A program made the translations under genes and the position numbers. 31,539 nt of DNA from DASXTS01 sp036505275 (GTDB taxonomy: Bacteria > Actinomycetota > Actinomycetes > Mycobacteriales > Pseudonocardiaceae), in NCBI GenBank assembly GCA_036505275.1, contig DASXTS010000158.1:1-31539 (forward strand). The letters are read 5' to 3'. The notes beneath the pieces are model-generated. The model saw nothing but the letters and a program-made list of their open reading frames with translations, had not been told where the DNA came from and did not search any database. Below, piece by piece: positions 16,451 through 24,380 of this stretch (positions within the stretch are counted from its first letter, which is position 1; each line of letters opens with the position of its first letter).

Positions 16451-17463
16451 CACCCCTCCTTGGGTACGGTCTTCAGGCCCTGCTCGACCAGCATGGCCGG
16501 CATGCCGCCGAAACGGTCGAAGCCCTCGCCGACGGTCTTGCCCTGGGTGTGCCGGAAGTAGATGCCCTCGGCGACCACCGCGAGCTTGAAGAGACCCAGC
16601 GCGACATACCAGTCCAGCTCGGCGAGGTCGCGGCCGGTGATAGCGGCGTACCGCTGCGCCACCTCGGCGCCGGAGGGAAAGCCGTGCCCGGTGCTCACGC
16701 CCTGCATCGACAACGGCGTGTCCCAGTAGACGAGCAGCAGCCCCAGGTCGGCCAGCGGGTCGCCGAGGGTGGACATCTCCCAGTCCAGCACCGCCACGAT
16801 GTCGTCGCCCGGGCCGACGATCACGTTGTCCAGCCGGTAGTCGCCGTGCAGGATCGTGGCGTCCCGACTTGTTGGCACGGTGGCCGCGAGCCGGTCGGCC
16901 AGCTCGTCGATGCCGGGCACCTCGCGGCTGCGCGACTTCTCCAGCTGCCCGCGCCAGCGCCGGACCTGCCGGGCGAGGTAGCCGTCCGGGCGGCCGAAGT
17001 CGGCAAGGCCGACCGCGTCGATGTCCACGGCGTGCAGCTCGGCCAGCACGTCCACCAGGCGTCGCGACAGCTCGCGGGCCCGCGGCGTGGTGAAGCCGGC
17101 GGTGTCCTGCGCGGTCCGGTACACCGTGCCGTCCACCTTCTTCATCAGGTAGAACGGCGAGCCGAGCACCGTCTCGTCGACGCAGAGCACGATCGTGACC
17201 GGCACCGGTACCTGGCTGCCGGCCAGCGCGCTGAGCACCCGGAACTCGCGGCCCATGTCGTGCGCGGTGGCCAGGACATGGCCCAGCGGCGGGCGTCGCA
17301 GCACCCAGGTCTGTGCACCGTCGGTCACCACGTAGGTCAGATTGGAGCGGCCACCGGGGATCAGCTCGGCCCGCAGCGGGCCGCCGACCAGACCGGGGCG
17401 CTCGCGCTCGAGGTAGGCACGCAGGACATCGGTGTCCACGCCGGGCGGGTCGTCGGCGGTCAT
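16450..17463 (-). CDS. APH-family phosphotransferase (ACAD10/11 kinase-like, LvaA-like)
   Basis: This 337-residue aminoglycoside-phosphotransferase-fold kinase is predicted to phosphorylate a hydroxyacyl-CoA, not an antibiotic. It shows the nucleotide-binding GGRSNLTYVV, the Brenner loop LHGDYRLDN (catalytic Asp208, Asn213) and the metal-binding DWE (227-229), followed by STLGDPLADL, a segment typical of the ACAD10/11 kinase domain. ATG 17463 is preferred to an upstream ATG at 17553 that would add a non-conserved tail over the metal-transporter promoter. It overlaps the dehydrogenase by one base, so the two should be made together. It is divergent from the CbiM gene. Confidence 0.92.
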   Translation of the reverse strand: MTADDPPGVDTDVLRAYLERERPGLVGGPLRAELIPGGRSNLTYVVTDGAQTWVLRRPPLGHVLATAHDMGREFRVLSALAGSQVPVPVTIVLCVDETVLGSPFYLMKKVDGTVYRTAQDTAGFTTPRARELSRRLVDVLAELHAVDIDAVGLADFGRPDGYLARQVRRWRGQLEKSRSREVPGIDELADRLAATVPTSRDATILHGDYRLDNVIVGPGDDIVAVLDWEMSTLGDPLADLGLLLVYWDTPLSMQGVSTGHGFPSGAEVAQRYAAITGRDLAELDWYVALGLFKLAVVAEGIYFRHTQGKTVGEGFDRFGGMPAMLVEQGLKTVPKEG

Positions 17464-17547
17464 CCCCGTAACGTACCTGGGGGCGTGAGCAGAAGGACGT
17501 GCTACCGCACGCGGAAAGTGCTCACATTCCCCGCCCATTTGATGCTG

Positions 17548-17564
17548 TTGCAAATCGATTGCGA
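17548..17564 (+). promoter_or_regulatory. Nur-like (nickel-Fur) operator upstream of the metal importer
   Basis: TTGCAA-ATCGA-TTGCGA matches the TTGCAA-N5-TTGCAA box described for the Streptomyces nickel regulator Nur at 11 of 12 defined bases. Counting outer bases it is also a near palindrome (TGTTGCAA against TTGCGACA). It lies 31 bp before the preferred CbiM ATG, in the promoter zone, as a repressor site would. Confidence 0.6.
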
Positions 17565-17594
17565 CAAGTACCGTATCTGGGCATGGACATGGCC

Positions 17595-18290
17595 ATGCAC
17601 ATGAGCGACGGCATCGTGAACGCCCCCACGTCGATCGGGTACGCGGTGCTCGCGGCCGCCGGCCTCGCCCTCGCGGCCGGCCGGGCCCGGCGTGACCTGG
17701 ACGAGCGCACCGCGCCGATGGCCGGGCTGGTCGCCGCGTTCGTGTTCGCCACCCAGATGATCAACTTCCCGGTGCTGCCGGGGGTGAGCGGGCATCTGCT
17801 CGGCGGCGCGCTGGCCGCGATCCTGGTTGGCCCGTGGACCGGCGCGCTGTGCGTCTCGATCGTGCTGGTGGTGCAGGCGCTGCTGTTCGCCGACGGTGGC
17901 CTGTCCGCGATCGGCGCCAACATCACCAACATGGCACTGGTCGGCACTGCGGCCGGCTTCCTGGTCGCCGTGGCGCTGCGCCGGCTGGCGCGCCGGGGGC
18001 GCGGTTGGCTCTTCGCGGTGGCGTTCACCTCGGCGCTGGTCAACACGGTGGCCGCGGCGGCGAGCTTCGTGCTGCAGTACTGGTTGGGCGGCAGTGCGGG
18101 CGTCGGTCTCGGCACCGTGATGGCCGCGATGCTCGGCGTGCACGCGCTCATCGGCATCGGCGAGGGGGTGATCACCGCGCTGACCGTCGGCGCGGTCGCC
18201 CAGGTGCGGCCCGATCTGGTCTACCTGCTGCGGACGGCGCCACTGGCCGGGTCGGTTCGGTGGGCTCGGCCGGCGGAGGTGGCCGCGTGA
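17595..18290 (+). CDS. CbiM/NikM substrate-binding component of an ECF nickel/cobalt importer
   Basis: This 231-residue membrane protein is the metal-selective S component. The N-terminus MHMSDG fits the Met-His-X start whose amino group and His2 bind the ion in NikM/CbiM structures, so ATG 17595 is chosen over in-frame ATGs at 17583 and 17589, which would bury that histidine. Further marks are the QMINFPVLPGVSGHLLGG segment with the second conserved His, and GANITNMALVG. About six helices follow. Its stop overlaps the next GTG (GTGA). The Nur-like box upstream argues for nickel rather than cobalt. Confidence 0.92.
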   Translation: MHMSDGIVNAPTSIGYAVLAAAGLALAAGRARRDLDERTAPMAGLVAAFVFATQMINFPVLPGVSGHLLGGALAAILVGPWTGALCVSIVLVVQALLFADGGLSAIGANITNMALVGTAAGFLVAVALRRLARRGRGWLFAVAFTSALVNTVAAAASFVLQYWLGGSAGVGLGTVMAAMLGVHALIGIGEGVITALTVGAVAQVRPDLVYLLRTAPLAGSVRWARPAEVAA

Positions 18291-18640
18291 GACGATTTCT
18301 GCTCGCATTCGGACTGGTGGCGCTGCTGGTCGCCGGCGCAGTGTCGTACCTCGCCTCCTCCGCTCCGGATGGGCTGGACGCGGTGACCCGGCAGGGATGC
18401 ACGGCCACCGAGGGCGGGCAGCTCACCGGCGACTGCATCGCGCAGGACGCCAGGTCGCAGCCGCTCGCCGGCGGGCCGCTGGCCGACTACACCATCGGCG
18501 GCAACCGTGGGCTGAGCGGGCTGGCCGGGGTGCTGGGGGTGGCGGCCACTCTGGTGCTGGCCGGCGGCCTGTTCCGGGTGCTGCGCCAGCGGCCGCCGGC
18601 GGTGTCACGCGGGCGGTCTGGGCCGCCGGGCCAGGGCTGA
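18287..18640 (+). CDS. PDGLE-domain (CbiN/NikN-like) transporter subunit
   Basis: This 117-residue protein has a membrane helix at about residues 4-23, the family motif SSAPDGLDAV just after it, a short external loop with two cysteines, and a second helix (about 80-102). PDGLE proteins replace or extend CbiN and stimulate the CbiM component. GTG 18287 overlaps the CbiM stop by 4 nt, so synthesis is coupled. The basic, proline-rich C-terminal tail faces the cytoplasm. Confidence 0.85.
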   Translation: MRRFLLAFGLVALLVAGAVSYLASSAPDGLDAVTRQGCTATEGGQLTGDCIAQDARSQPLAGGPLADYTIGGNRGLSGLAGVLGVAATLVLAGGLFRVLRQRPPAVSRGRSGPPGQG

Positions 18641-18655
18641 CGGAACGGGCTGGCC

Positions 18656-19417
18656 ATGGGCGCCGGACACGTACACCCGCTGTACCGGCCGGGTGACTCG
18701 GCGGTGCACCTGCTGCCACCGCAGGTCAAGATCGTCGCCGCGCTGCTGGCGGTGCTGGCCGTGGTGGCCACCCCGCGCGAGGTGCCACCGGCCTTCGCCG
18801 CGCAACTGCTCGTGCTGCTCGCCATCTGGCGGATCGCGGGCATCCCGACGCGGTGGTTCGCCACCCGTGCGGTCATCGAGCTGCCGTTCGTGGTGCTCGC
18901 CGTGCTGCTGCCGTTCGCCGGTGGCACGCCGCGGGTGCCCGTGCTCGGCCTGTCGCTGTCGGTGGGCGGGCTGTACGCGGCGTTCAACATCCTGGCCAAG
19001 GGCACCCTCGGGGTCCTGGTGTCGCTGACGCTGGCCGGCACGACGCCGCTGCGCGACCTGGTCCTTGGACTGCAGCGGCTGCGGGCCCCGGCCATCGTCA
19101 CCACCATTGCCACGCTCATGCTGCGCTACCTCGACGTGATCGCCGGCGAGGCCCGGCGGATGCGACTGGCGCGGCTGTCCCGCGGGCACGACCCGCGGTT
19201 CCTGGTGCAGGCCGGGGCCACCGCCCGAGGCCTGGGCAGCCTGTTCATCCGCAGTTATCAGCGGGGCGAGCGGGTGCACCTGGCCATGCTGTCGCGCGGC
19301 TGGACCGGCGTGCTGCCCGGCTCCGGCCACGCCGCGTCAACGGTGCAGTGGCTCGCCGCGCTGGCTCCGGCAGCGCTGATGACCCTGGTGGCCGCCGCGG
19401 CCTGGTGGGTCCGATGA
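18656..19417 (+). CDS. CbiQ/NikQ transmembrane T component of the ECF importer
   Basis: This 253-residue membrane protein couples the ATPase to CbiM. It has about five hydrophobic helices and the two cytoplasmic Ala-Arg-Gly-like coupling motifs of the family, here in MRLARLSRGHD and LAMLSRGWTG. The ATG start lies 15 bp after the PDGLE gene stop. Order and strand match the classic cbiMNQO arrangement. Confidence 0.92.
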   Translation: MGAGHVHPLYRPGDSAVHLLPPQVKIVAALLAVLAVVATPREVPPAFAAQLLVLLAIWRIAGIPTRWFATRAVIELPFVVLAVLLPFAGGTPRVPVLGLSLSVGGLYAAFNILAKGTLGVLVSLTLAGTTPLRDLVLGLQRLRAPAIVTTIATLMLRYLDVIAGEARRMRLARLSRGHDPRFLVQAGATARGLGSLFIRSYQRGERVHLAMLSRGWTGVLPGSGHAASTVQWLAALAPAALMTLVAAAAWWVR

Positions 19418-19427
19418 ACGCGGCCGG

Positions 19428-20171
19428 GTGGCCGCGGTGAACGCCGTCGCGGCGCTCTCGGTGCGCGGCCTGTCCTTCGCCTACCCCGACGGCCGGACCG
19501 CCCTGTCCGGCGTCGACCTGCAACTCGGGCGCGCCGAGCGGGTGGCACTGCTCGGGCCGAACGGTGCCGGCAAGACCACCCTTGCGCTGCACCTCAATGG
19601 CGTGCTAGCGGCCTCATCGGGCACGGTAGAGGTCGGTGGTATGCCGTTGACCAGGGCGAACCTGCGCGAGATCCGCCGCCGGGTCGGCCTGGTCTTCCAG
19701 GACCCGGACGACCAGCTCTTCATGCCAACTGTCGCCGACGACGTGGCGTTCGGACCGGCCAACTTCGGGCTGCGCGGCGACGCGCTGCAGCAGCGGGTGG
19801 CTCGGGCCCTGGCCGCCGTCGGCATGGCCGATCATGCCGACCGCTCGCCGCTGCACCTCTCCGGCGGGCAGCGACGACGGGTCGCGCTGGCCACCGTGCT
19901 GGCCTGCGAGCCGGAGATCCTGGTGCTCGACGAGCCGTCGGCCAACCTGGAACCAGTGGCCCGCCGGGAGCTCGCCGAGACGCTCGCCGAGCTGGACACC
20001 ACCATGCTGATGATCACACACGACCTGCCGTACGCGGCCCAGCTGTGCCCCCGTTCGGTGATCATGGACGATGGCGCGGTGGTGGCCGACGGGTCGACCG
20101 CCGACCTGCTCGCCGATGCCGCTCTGCTCGCGAAGCACCGCCTCGAGCTGCCCTGGGGCTTCACCCTGTGA
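19428..20171 (+). CDS. CbiO/NikO ATPase of the ECF importer
   Basis: This is a 247-residue ABC ATPase. Walker A GPNGAGKTT (43-51), Q loop FQDPDDQLF (Gln91), signature LSGGQ (144-148), Walker B ILVLDE (164-169) and the switch histidine in THD (His198) are all intact. DPDDQLF after the Q loop is typical of the ECF group. It starts at GTG 19428. A GTG at 19437 is a possible alternative, giving three fewer residues. It is last gene of the importer operon, and its stop codon lies inside the left arm of a long palindrome. Confidence 0.93.
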   Translation: MAAVNAVAALSVRGLSFAYPDGRTALSGVDLQLGRAERVALLGPNGAGKTTLALHLNGVLAASSGTVEVGGMPLTRANLREIRRRVGLVFQDPDDQLFMPTVADDVAFGPANFGLRGDALQQRVARALAAVGMADHADRSPLHLSGGQRRRVALATVLACEPEILVLDEPSANLEPVARRELAETLAELDTTMLMITHDLPYAAQLCPRSVIMDDGAVVADGSTADLLADAALLAKHRLELPWGFTL

Positions 20172-20206
20172 GTGGCAAATGGTGTCCTGACACCATTTGC
20201 CACTCA
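20169..20206. terminator. 38-bp perfect palindrome, probable bidirectional terminator
   Basis: Two exact 18-bp arms (20169-20186 and 20189-20206) flank a CT centre. It separates the convergent cbiO and SPFH genes, with only 14 bp to the SPFH stop, and begins on the cbiO TGA. There is no T-run on either side, which is common for actinobacterial terminators. Confidence 0.75.
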
Positions 20207-20220
20207 TGACTTATCCACAG

Positions 20221-21453
20221 CTACCCGGGTGGGGGTGGGGCACTGGGGGGTAGGGCGCTGGGCGGTACGGCGTTGGGCGGCACGGGGATGCCTTGCGGCG
20301 GGGTGTCCGGCAGCGCGCGGCCGCGGTGCGGCAGCGGCTCGCCGAGGGCCGGGACCTCCTTGCGGGCCACCTCCTCGGCGGCCCGCACCGCGGCGGCGAC
20401 CTGCGGGTCGGGCGCGGTGTCGAACCAGTCTGCCACCTCTTCGTCGTCGTCGACGGCACGCCTGGGCGCGGCGCCGTCGTCGGAGCTGGGCTCGTACCGG
20501 AATACGCCGTCCTCGCCGCGGGCGCCGAGCATGGTGGCGAAGCCCTCGAGGGCCTTGCTGAAGTCGCTCGGCACGATCCACACCTTGTTCGCGTCACCCT
20601 GGGCCATCTGCGGCAGCGTCTGCAGGTACTGGTAGGCCAGCAGCTCCGGGGTCGGGCGCCCGGACTTGATCGCCGCGAATACCTTCTCGATGGCCTTGGC
20701 CTGGCCCTGGGCCTGCAGGTACCGGGCGGCCCGCTCACCCTGGGCGCGCAGGATGCGGGACTGCCGCTCGGCCTCCGCGGAGAGGATGGCGGCCTGCTTG
20801 GCGCCCTCGGCGGACAGGATCTGGGCCTGCTTCTGGCCCTCCGCGGTCATGATCGCCGCCTGCCGCTGGCCCTCGGCGGTGAGGATCACGGCGCGCTTCT
20901 CGCGGTCGGCGCGCATCTGCTTCTCCATCGAGTCCTGGATGGACGGCGGCGGGTCGATGGCCTTGAGCTCCACCCGTGCGACCCGGATGCCCCACCGGCC
21001 GGTGGCCTCGTCGAGCACGCCACGGAGCTGCCCGTTGATCGAGTCGCGGGAGGTCAGCGTCTCCTCGAGGCTCATGCCGCCGACCACGTTGCGCAGCGTC
21101 GTGGTGGTGAGCTGCTCGACGCCGATGATGTAGTTGCTGATCTCGTACACCGCCGCCCGCGGGTCGGTGACCTGGAAGTAGACCACCGTGTCGATGGACA
21201 CGGTCAGGTTGTCCTGGGTGATCACCGGCTGCGGCGGGAAGGACACCACCTGCTCGCGCAGGTCGATCTTGGCGCGCACCCGGTCGAAGAATGGGGCGAG
21301 GAAGTTCATCCCCGGCGGGGCCACCGTGCGGAACCTGCCGAGCCGCTCCACAACCGCCGCCTGAGCCTGCGGGATCACCAGGATCGACCGGTACACCACG
21401 ATGATGATCAGCAGTAGGACGACGCCAAGAACGATCAGAAGTGTTACGCCCAT
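20221..21453 (-). CDS. SPFH/band-7 (stomatin-like) membrane protein
   Basis: This 410-residue membrane-anchored scaffold has an N-terminal helix (2-20), an SPFH domain (about 25-175, with VVERLGRFRTVAPPGMNFLAPFFDRV), and then six consecutive 11-residue repeats of the type ILTAEGQRQAA from residue 190 to about 255, a hendecad coiled coil. The tail is acidic and ends in a proline-rich stretch. It corresponds in order to the mycobacterial Rv1488 gene next to an NfeD-like gene. The family organises membrane microdomains and often works with NfeD. ATG 21453 abuts the stop of the short paralogue, with GGGGAGG as ribosome site. Confidence 0.93.
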   Translation of the reverse strand: MGVTLLIVLGVVLLLIIIVVYRSILVIPQAQAAVVERLGRFRTVAPPGMNFLAPFFDRVRAKIDLREQVVSFPPQPVITQDNLTVSIDTVVYFQVTDPRAAVYEISNYIIGVEQLTTTTLRNVVGGMSLEETLTSRDSINGQLRGVLDEATGRWGIRVARVELKAIDPPPSIQDSMEKQMRADREKRAVILTAEGQRQAAIMTAEGQKQAQILSAEGAKQAAILSAEAERQSRILRAQGERAARYLQAQGQAKAIEKVFAAIKSGRPTPELLAYQYLQTLPQMAQGDANKVWIVPSDFSKALEGFATMLGARGEDGVFRYEPSSDDGAAPRRAVDDDEEVADWFDTAPDPQVAAAVRAAEEVARKEVPALGEPLPHRGRALPDTPPQGIPVPPNAVPPSALPPSAPPPPG

Positions 21454-22002
21454 CTAGGCCTCCCCAGGCACGGCGCCTGTTGCGTCTATGGTGTCTGAAA
21501 CCGCGGTGACCGCCTGCAGCTCCACCGCGTCTACCTCGATGCCCCACCGCTGCGCGCTCCTGCCGAGCTCGGCGCCGAGGTGCCGCCTGAGCTGCTCCGG
21601 CGAGTCGACCGCGGCCGGGCGGCTCGACCTGGCGACGAGCTCCTCCAGTGTGGTGGTTGCCACCCGCACGACCGCGTCCCGGTGGTTGGGCACGGCGTAG
21701 CCGGCCGCCCGCGGGTCGCTGACCCGGAAGCGGACGGTCATCCCGACCGCCAGGGCTCCGTCGCTGGTGCCCAGCGGCCGCGCCGGGAACGTCACGACCT
21801 GGTCTCGCAGGTCGACGGTGGCCCGGACCCGGTCGAGGAACGGCACCAGCACGACGAGGCCGCTGCCGGCCACCCGGCGGAACCGGCCGAACCGCTCTAT
21901 CACGGCGCAATGCATGCGCGGGACCAGCCGCACCGCCAGCGCAACGGCGATCAGGACGGCCAGCACCACCAGGCCGCTGGTGACCACGACGGCGTCGGGC
22001 AC
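21454..22002 (-). CDS. short second SPFH/band-7 protein lacking the coiled coil
   Basis: This 182-residue paralogue of the next gene has a membrane helix (about 5-25) and then VIERFGRFRRVAGSGLVVLVPFLDRVRATVDL, aligned to the SPFH start. It ends right after the globular domain (WGIEVDAVELQAV) with no AEG-repeat coiled coil. GTG 22002 shares one base with the nfeD stop (TAGTG), and its own stop touches the next ATG, so the three genes are one operon. Such proteins usually oligomerise through the part missing here, so it may cap or modulate the full-length one. Possibly a duplicate under relaxed constraint. Confidence 0.85.
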   Translation of the reverse strand: MPDAVVVTSGLVVLAVLIAVALAVRLVPRMHCAVIERFGRFRRVAGSGLVVLVPFLDRVRATVDLRDQVVTFPARPLGTSDGALAVGMTVRFRVSDPRAAGYAVPNHRDAVVRVATTTLEELVARSSRPAAVDSPEQLRRHLGAELGRSAQRWGIEVDAVELQAVTAVSDTIDATGAVPGEA

Positions 22003-22430
22003 TAGACGTCCCCCCACACCAGCGCGGTGGCGCCGGAGATGTCCATGACGGTCACCGAGCGGCCCGGTTCGAGCACCTGGGTCTCGTCGTAGGCACGGGC
22101 CGACCACACCTCGCCGGCGAGCTTCACCTGCCCGGCGTGGGCGTCCACTGTGGACACCACGACGGCCTTCGTGCCGACCAGGGCCGCCACGTTGGTCTTG
22201 ACCTGGTGCCCGGCATGCAACCGCCTGCGGAGCATTGGCCTGGCCAGCGTGACCAGGCCGATCGCGACCACGCCGAACACTACAACCTGCGCCAGCACCG
22301 GGCCGCCGAGAGCGCCGGTGGCGGCCGCGGCGAGCGCGGCAACCCCGAGCATGGCCAGCGTCAGGTCTGCCGTGAGCACCTCGGCCGCGATCAGCAGCAC
22401 GCCCACGATCAACCAGATCAGTGCCGCCAT
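22002..22430 (-). CDS. NfeD-family membrane protein with OB-fold tail
   Basis: This 142-residue protein has three or so membrane helices (about 2-70) followed by a soluble OB-fold domain with LVGTKAVVVSTVDAHAGQVKLAGEVWSARA and the typical ending VTVMDISGATALVW. The short form lacks the ClpP-like protease domain. It is encoded directly upstream of two SPFH genes, the standard partnership. It starts at ATG 22430. Confidence 0.92.
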   Translation of the reverse strand: MAALIWLIVGVLLIAAEVLTADLTLAMLGVAALAAAATGALGGPVLAQVVVFGVVAIGLVTLARPMLRRRLHAGHQVKTNVAALVGTKAVVVSTVDAHAGQVKLAGEVWSARAYDETQVLEPGRSVTVMDISGATALVWGDV

Positions 22431-22494
22431 GGTCTCATCGTCCCAGATCGGCCAGCCGGCCGGCGGCGGCCCGGCAGGTCGGGGTCAATCGTGA

Positions 22495-23358
22495 TCAATG
22501 CCCCGAGCCGGTGGACGGCACCGTGACGAAGTCGATCAGACGTTCCATGGCGCCGATCAGCGGCGTCTCCAGGTCACGGTAGCTGCGCACCGCGGCGAGT
22601 ACCCGCCGCCAGCCGTCCTGCGGGCTGCCCCAGCCGAGTGCGGTGCACACTCCGTCCTTCCAGGACACCCCGCGCGGCACCACCGGCCACCGGCGGATGC
22701 CGAGCAAAGCCGGCCGGACCGCCTGCCAGATGTCCACGTACGGATGCCCGGTCACCAGCACATGGGGCTCGCGGATGCCGGCGACGATGCGCGCCTCCTT
22801 GCTGCCGTCCACCAGATGGTCTACCAGTACGCCGAGCCGGTGCTCGCGGTCCGGGCCGAACACCGCGATCCGCTCGGCCAGCCGGTCGATGCCGTCCAGC
22901 GGCTCGACGACCACGCCGTCCACCCGCAGGTCGTGCCCCCACACCCGCTCGACGAGCTCGGCGTCGTGCAGCCCCTCCACCCAGATCCGGCTGGCGCGGG
23001 CGGCGCGGGCGCGGTGATTGTGAACCAGCACGGAGCCGGACGCCGACCTGGCCGAACCGCCACCGGCCGAACCGCCACCGGCCGAACCGCTGCTGGCGGG
23101 GCCGCTGCCGGCGGGGCGGACCAGCGTCACCGGCAGGCCGTCCAGCAGAAACGCCGCCGGCCGCAGGGCGAACAGCCGGCGCCGCCCGTGCCGGTCCTCC
23201 AACAGGACGCCGTCCCGATCGGCCCGCAGGACCACTCCGCAGAACCCGCTCGCCGCGTCCTCCACCACCAGCCCCGGCTCGGCCGCAAGCTCCGGAACCT
23301 GCCGCCGCCGGCCATGGGGGTTGCCCAGAACATCTGAGCCGTACCGCACCGACCGCAT
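22495..23358 (-). CDS. DUF3097 protein
   Basis: This 287-residue actinobacterial protein shows the family start YGSDVL, the PGLVVEDAASGFCG block and the core WVEGLHDAELVERVWGHDLRVDGVVVEPLDGID, whose E-G-x-H-D pattern recalls Toprim-like sites. Function is unknown. A Gly-Ser-Ala linker at about residues 84-108 is made by a short DNA tandem repeat. ATG 23358 is selected since MRSVRYGSDVLG is the family N-terminus. A start at 23418 would add a tail that is not conserved. It is in the same direction as nfeD but 64 bp away. Confidence 0.9.
   Translation of the reverse strand: MRSVRYGSDVLGNPHGRRRQVPELAAEPGLVVEDAASGFCGVVLRADRDGVLLEDRHGRRRLFALRPAAFLLDGLPVTLVRPAGSGPASSGSAGGGSAGGGSARSASGSVLVHNHRARAARASRIWVEGLHDAELVERVWGHDLRVDGVVVEPLDGIDRLAERIAVFGPDREHRLGVLVDHLVDGSKEARIVAGIREPHVLVTGHPYVDIWQAVRPALLGIRRWPVVPRGVSWKDGVCTALGWGSPQDGWRRVLAAVRSYRDLETPLIGAMERLIDFVTVPSTGSGH
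23051..23090. repeat. 15-bp in-frame tandem repeat in the DUF3097 gene
   Basis: The unit GCCGAACCGCCACCG occurs at 23051-23065 and 23066-23080, with the first 10 bases again at 23081-23090. It encodes a flexible GGGSA-type linker and keeps the frame. Confidence 0.85.
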
Positions 23359-23433
23359 GATCTCGTAACGTAATCGCCGCCACGGCCCGGTCGGTGGTGC
23401 CACGCCGCCCGACTGCATCTACCCTCAGCGAAC

Positions 23434-24246
23434 GTGGCCTGCGCGAGCGTGACGATGACCGTGTGGACCTCGGCATGGCTACACGGCGTCGTGGCCGCGG
23501 ACGATGTACTCGACGCGCTGCTGCCGTGGGCCGAGCTGCACGAGGTGGTCGCCGCCGATGAGGCGACCGCCGCGCTGCTCGACCTGCCGGGGCCGACCGC
23601 CCTGCCGGTGTCGCCGGCCATGCTGCTCGCCGCGCTGCGGCGTGGCCGGGCGACCACCGCGCGGCTCACGCTGCCGGTGTCCGGTGACGTCCGCGGGCTC
23701 GGCAACGTCCGCGGCGCGTTCGGCGCCGACGCGCTGCGCGCCGGCGAGGCCGTGCTGCTGCCCGACGCCGAGCTAGGCGCGGTGCCGGTGCGGATCGCCG
23801 ACGGCATCCTGCGCTGGACCGTGCACCGCGTGGTTGTCGGCCGTGGTGTGGACTACGTCGGGCTGGCCGAGGCCGAGCACGCCCTGCGCGGCGCGGTGCG
23901 CGAGGCGGCCACCACCCTCTCCGCCCTGGACATCGCCCGGCACCGTCCCGAGGTGCGCAAGGAGATCGCCGACACGCTGGCCAGCCGGCCACGGCCACCC
24001 TGGCCAGCCGGCACCCCCGGCCGGGTCCTGCGAGTCCTGGAGCAGGCCGACGAGGTCGCCGCCATCCTGGCCGCCGCGGCCGGCGAGGCCCAGACCGTGG
24101 CGACCAGCGGCGCGGTCTCCGCCGCCGAGCTGGCCGCCCGCGCCGCCGCCCTGCGCCCGCTCGCCACCGCCGTCCGCACCGCCCGGCTGGCCGCCGTCGC
24201 CGACGCCGTCCGCGCCCTCACCGACAACCGCGCCGACCACCACTGA
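23434..24246 (+). CDS. conserved actinobacterial hypothetical protein (Rv1486c-like by position)
   Basis: This 270-residue protein has no signal or membrane segment. The first 150 residues are mixed alpha/beta (VWTSAWLHG, then PVRIADGILRWTVHRVV), and the rest is long alanine-rich helices, probably a coiled bundle. I do not know its function. In mycobacteria an opposite-strand hypothetical gene stands between hemH and the NfeD/SPFH genes, as here. The start is uncertain: GTG 23434 gives the longest frame, and ATG 23455 (MTVWTSAWL) is equally likely. Neither has a clear ribosome site. Confidence 0.8.
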   Translation: MACASVTMTVWTSAWLHGVVAADDVLDALLPWAELHEVVAADEATAALLDLPGPTALPVSPAMLLAALRRGRATTARLTLPVSGDVRGLGNVRGAFGADALRAGEAVLLPDAELGAVPVRIADGILRWTVHRVVVGRGVDYVGLAEAEHALRGAVREAATTLSALDIARHRPEVRKEIADTLASRPRPPWPAGTPGRVLRVLEQADEVAAILAAAAGEAQTVATSGAVSAAELAARAAALRPLATAVRTARLAAVADAVRALTDNRADHH

Positions 24247-24269
24247 CGCCTTTTCGGCGCCGCATTTCG

Positions 24270-24293
24270 GCGAGGATGTGACATCGTCCTCGC
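24270..24293. terminator. stem-loop between convergent genes, probable terminator
   Basis: GCGAGGA (24270-24276) pairs with TCCTCGC (24287-24293) over a 10-nt loop, 24 bp after the hypothetical gene and 88 bp from the hemH stop. No T-run follows. Confidence 0.4.
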
Positions 24294-24380
24294 TAGAGTG
24301 GGGAAATTCCACATCGTCGCCCCGGTCGCGCCCGGTGGTGGAACGTGCCGTCCGACGCCTGGTGACCCGGCCGGTGTCGT

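Noticed and set aside
16450..17463. Aminoglycoside resistance kinase
   Set aside because: The fold is shared, but the STLGDPLADL segment and the coupled ACAD10/11-type dehydrogenase point to acyl-CoA metabolism.
20211..20219. TTATCCACA, identical to a DnaA box
   Set aside because: It is a single 9-mer between convergent genes, with no clustered boxes, AT-rich region, dnaA or dnaN nearby. Chance is the simplest reading.
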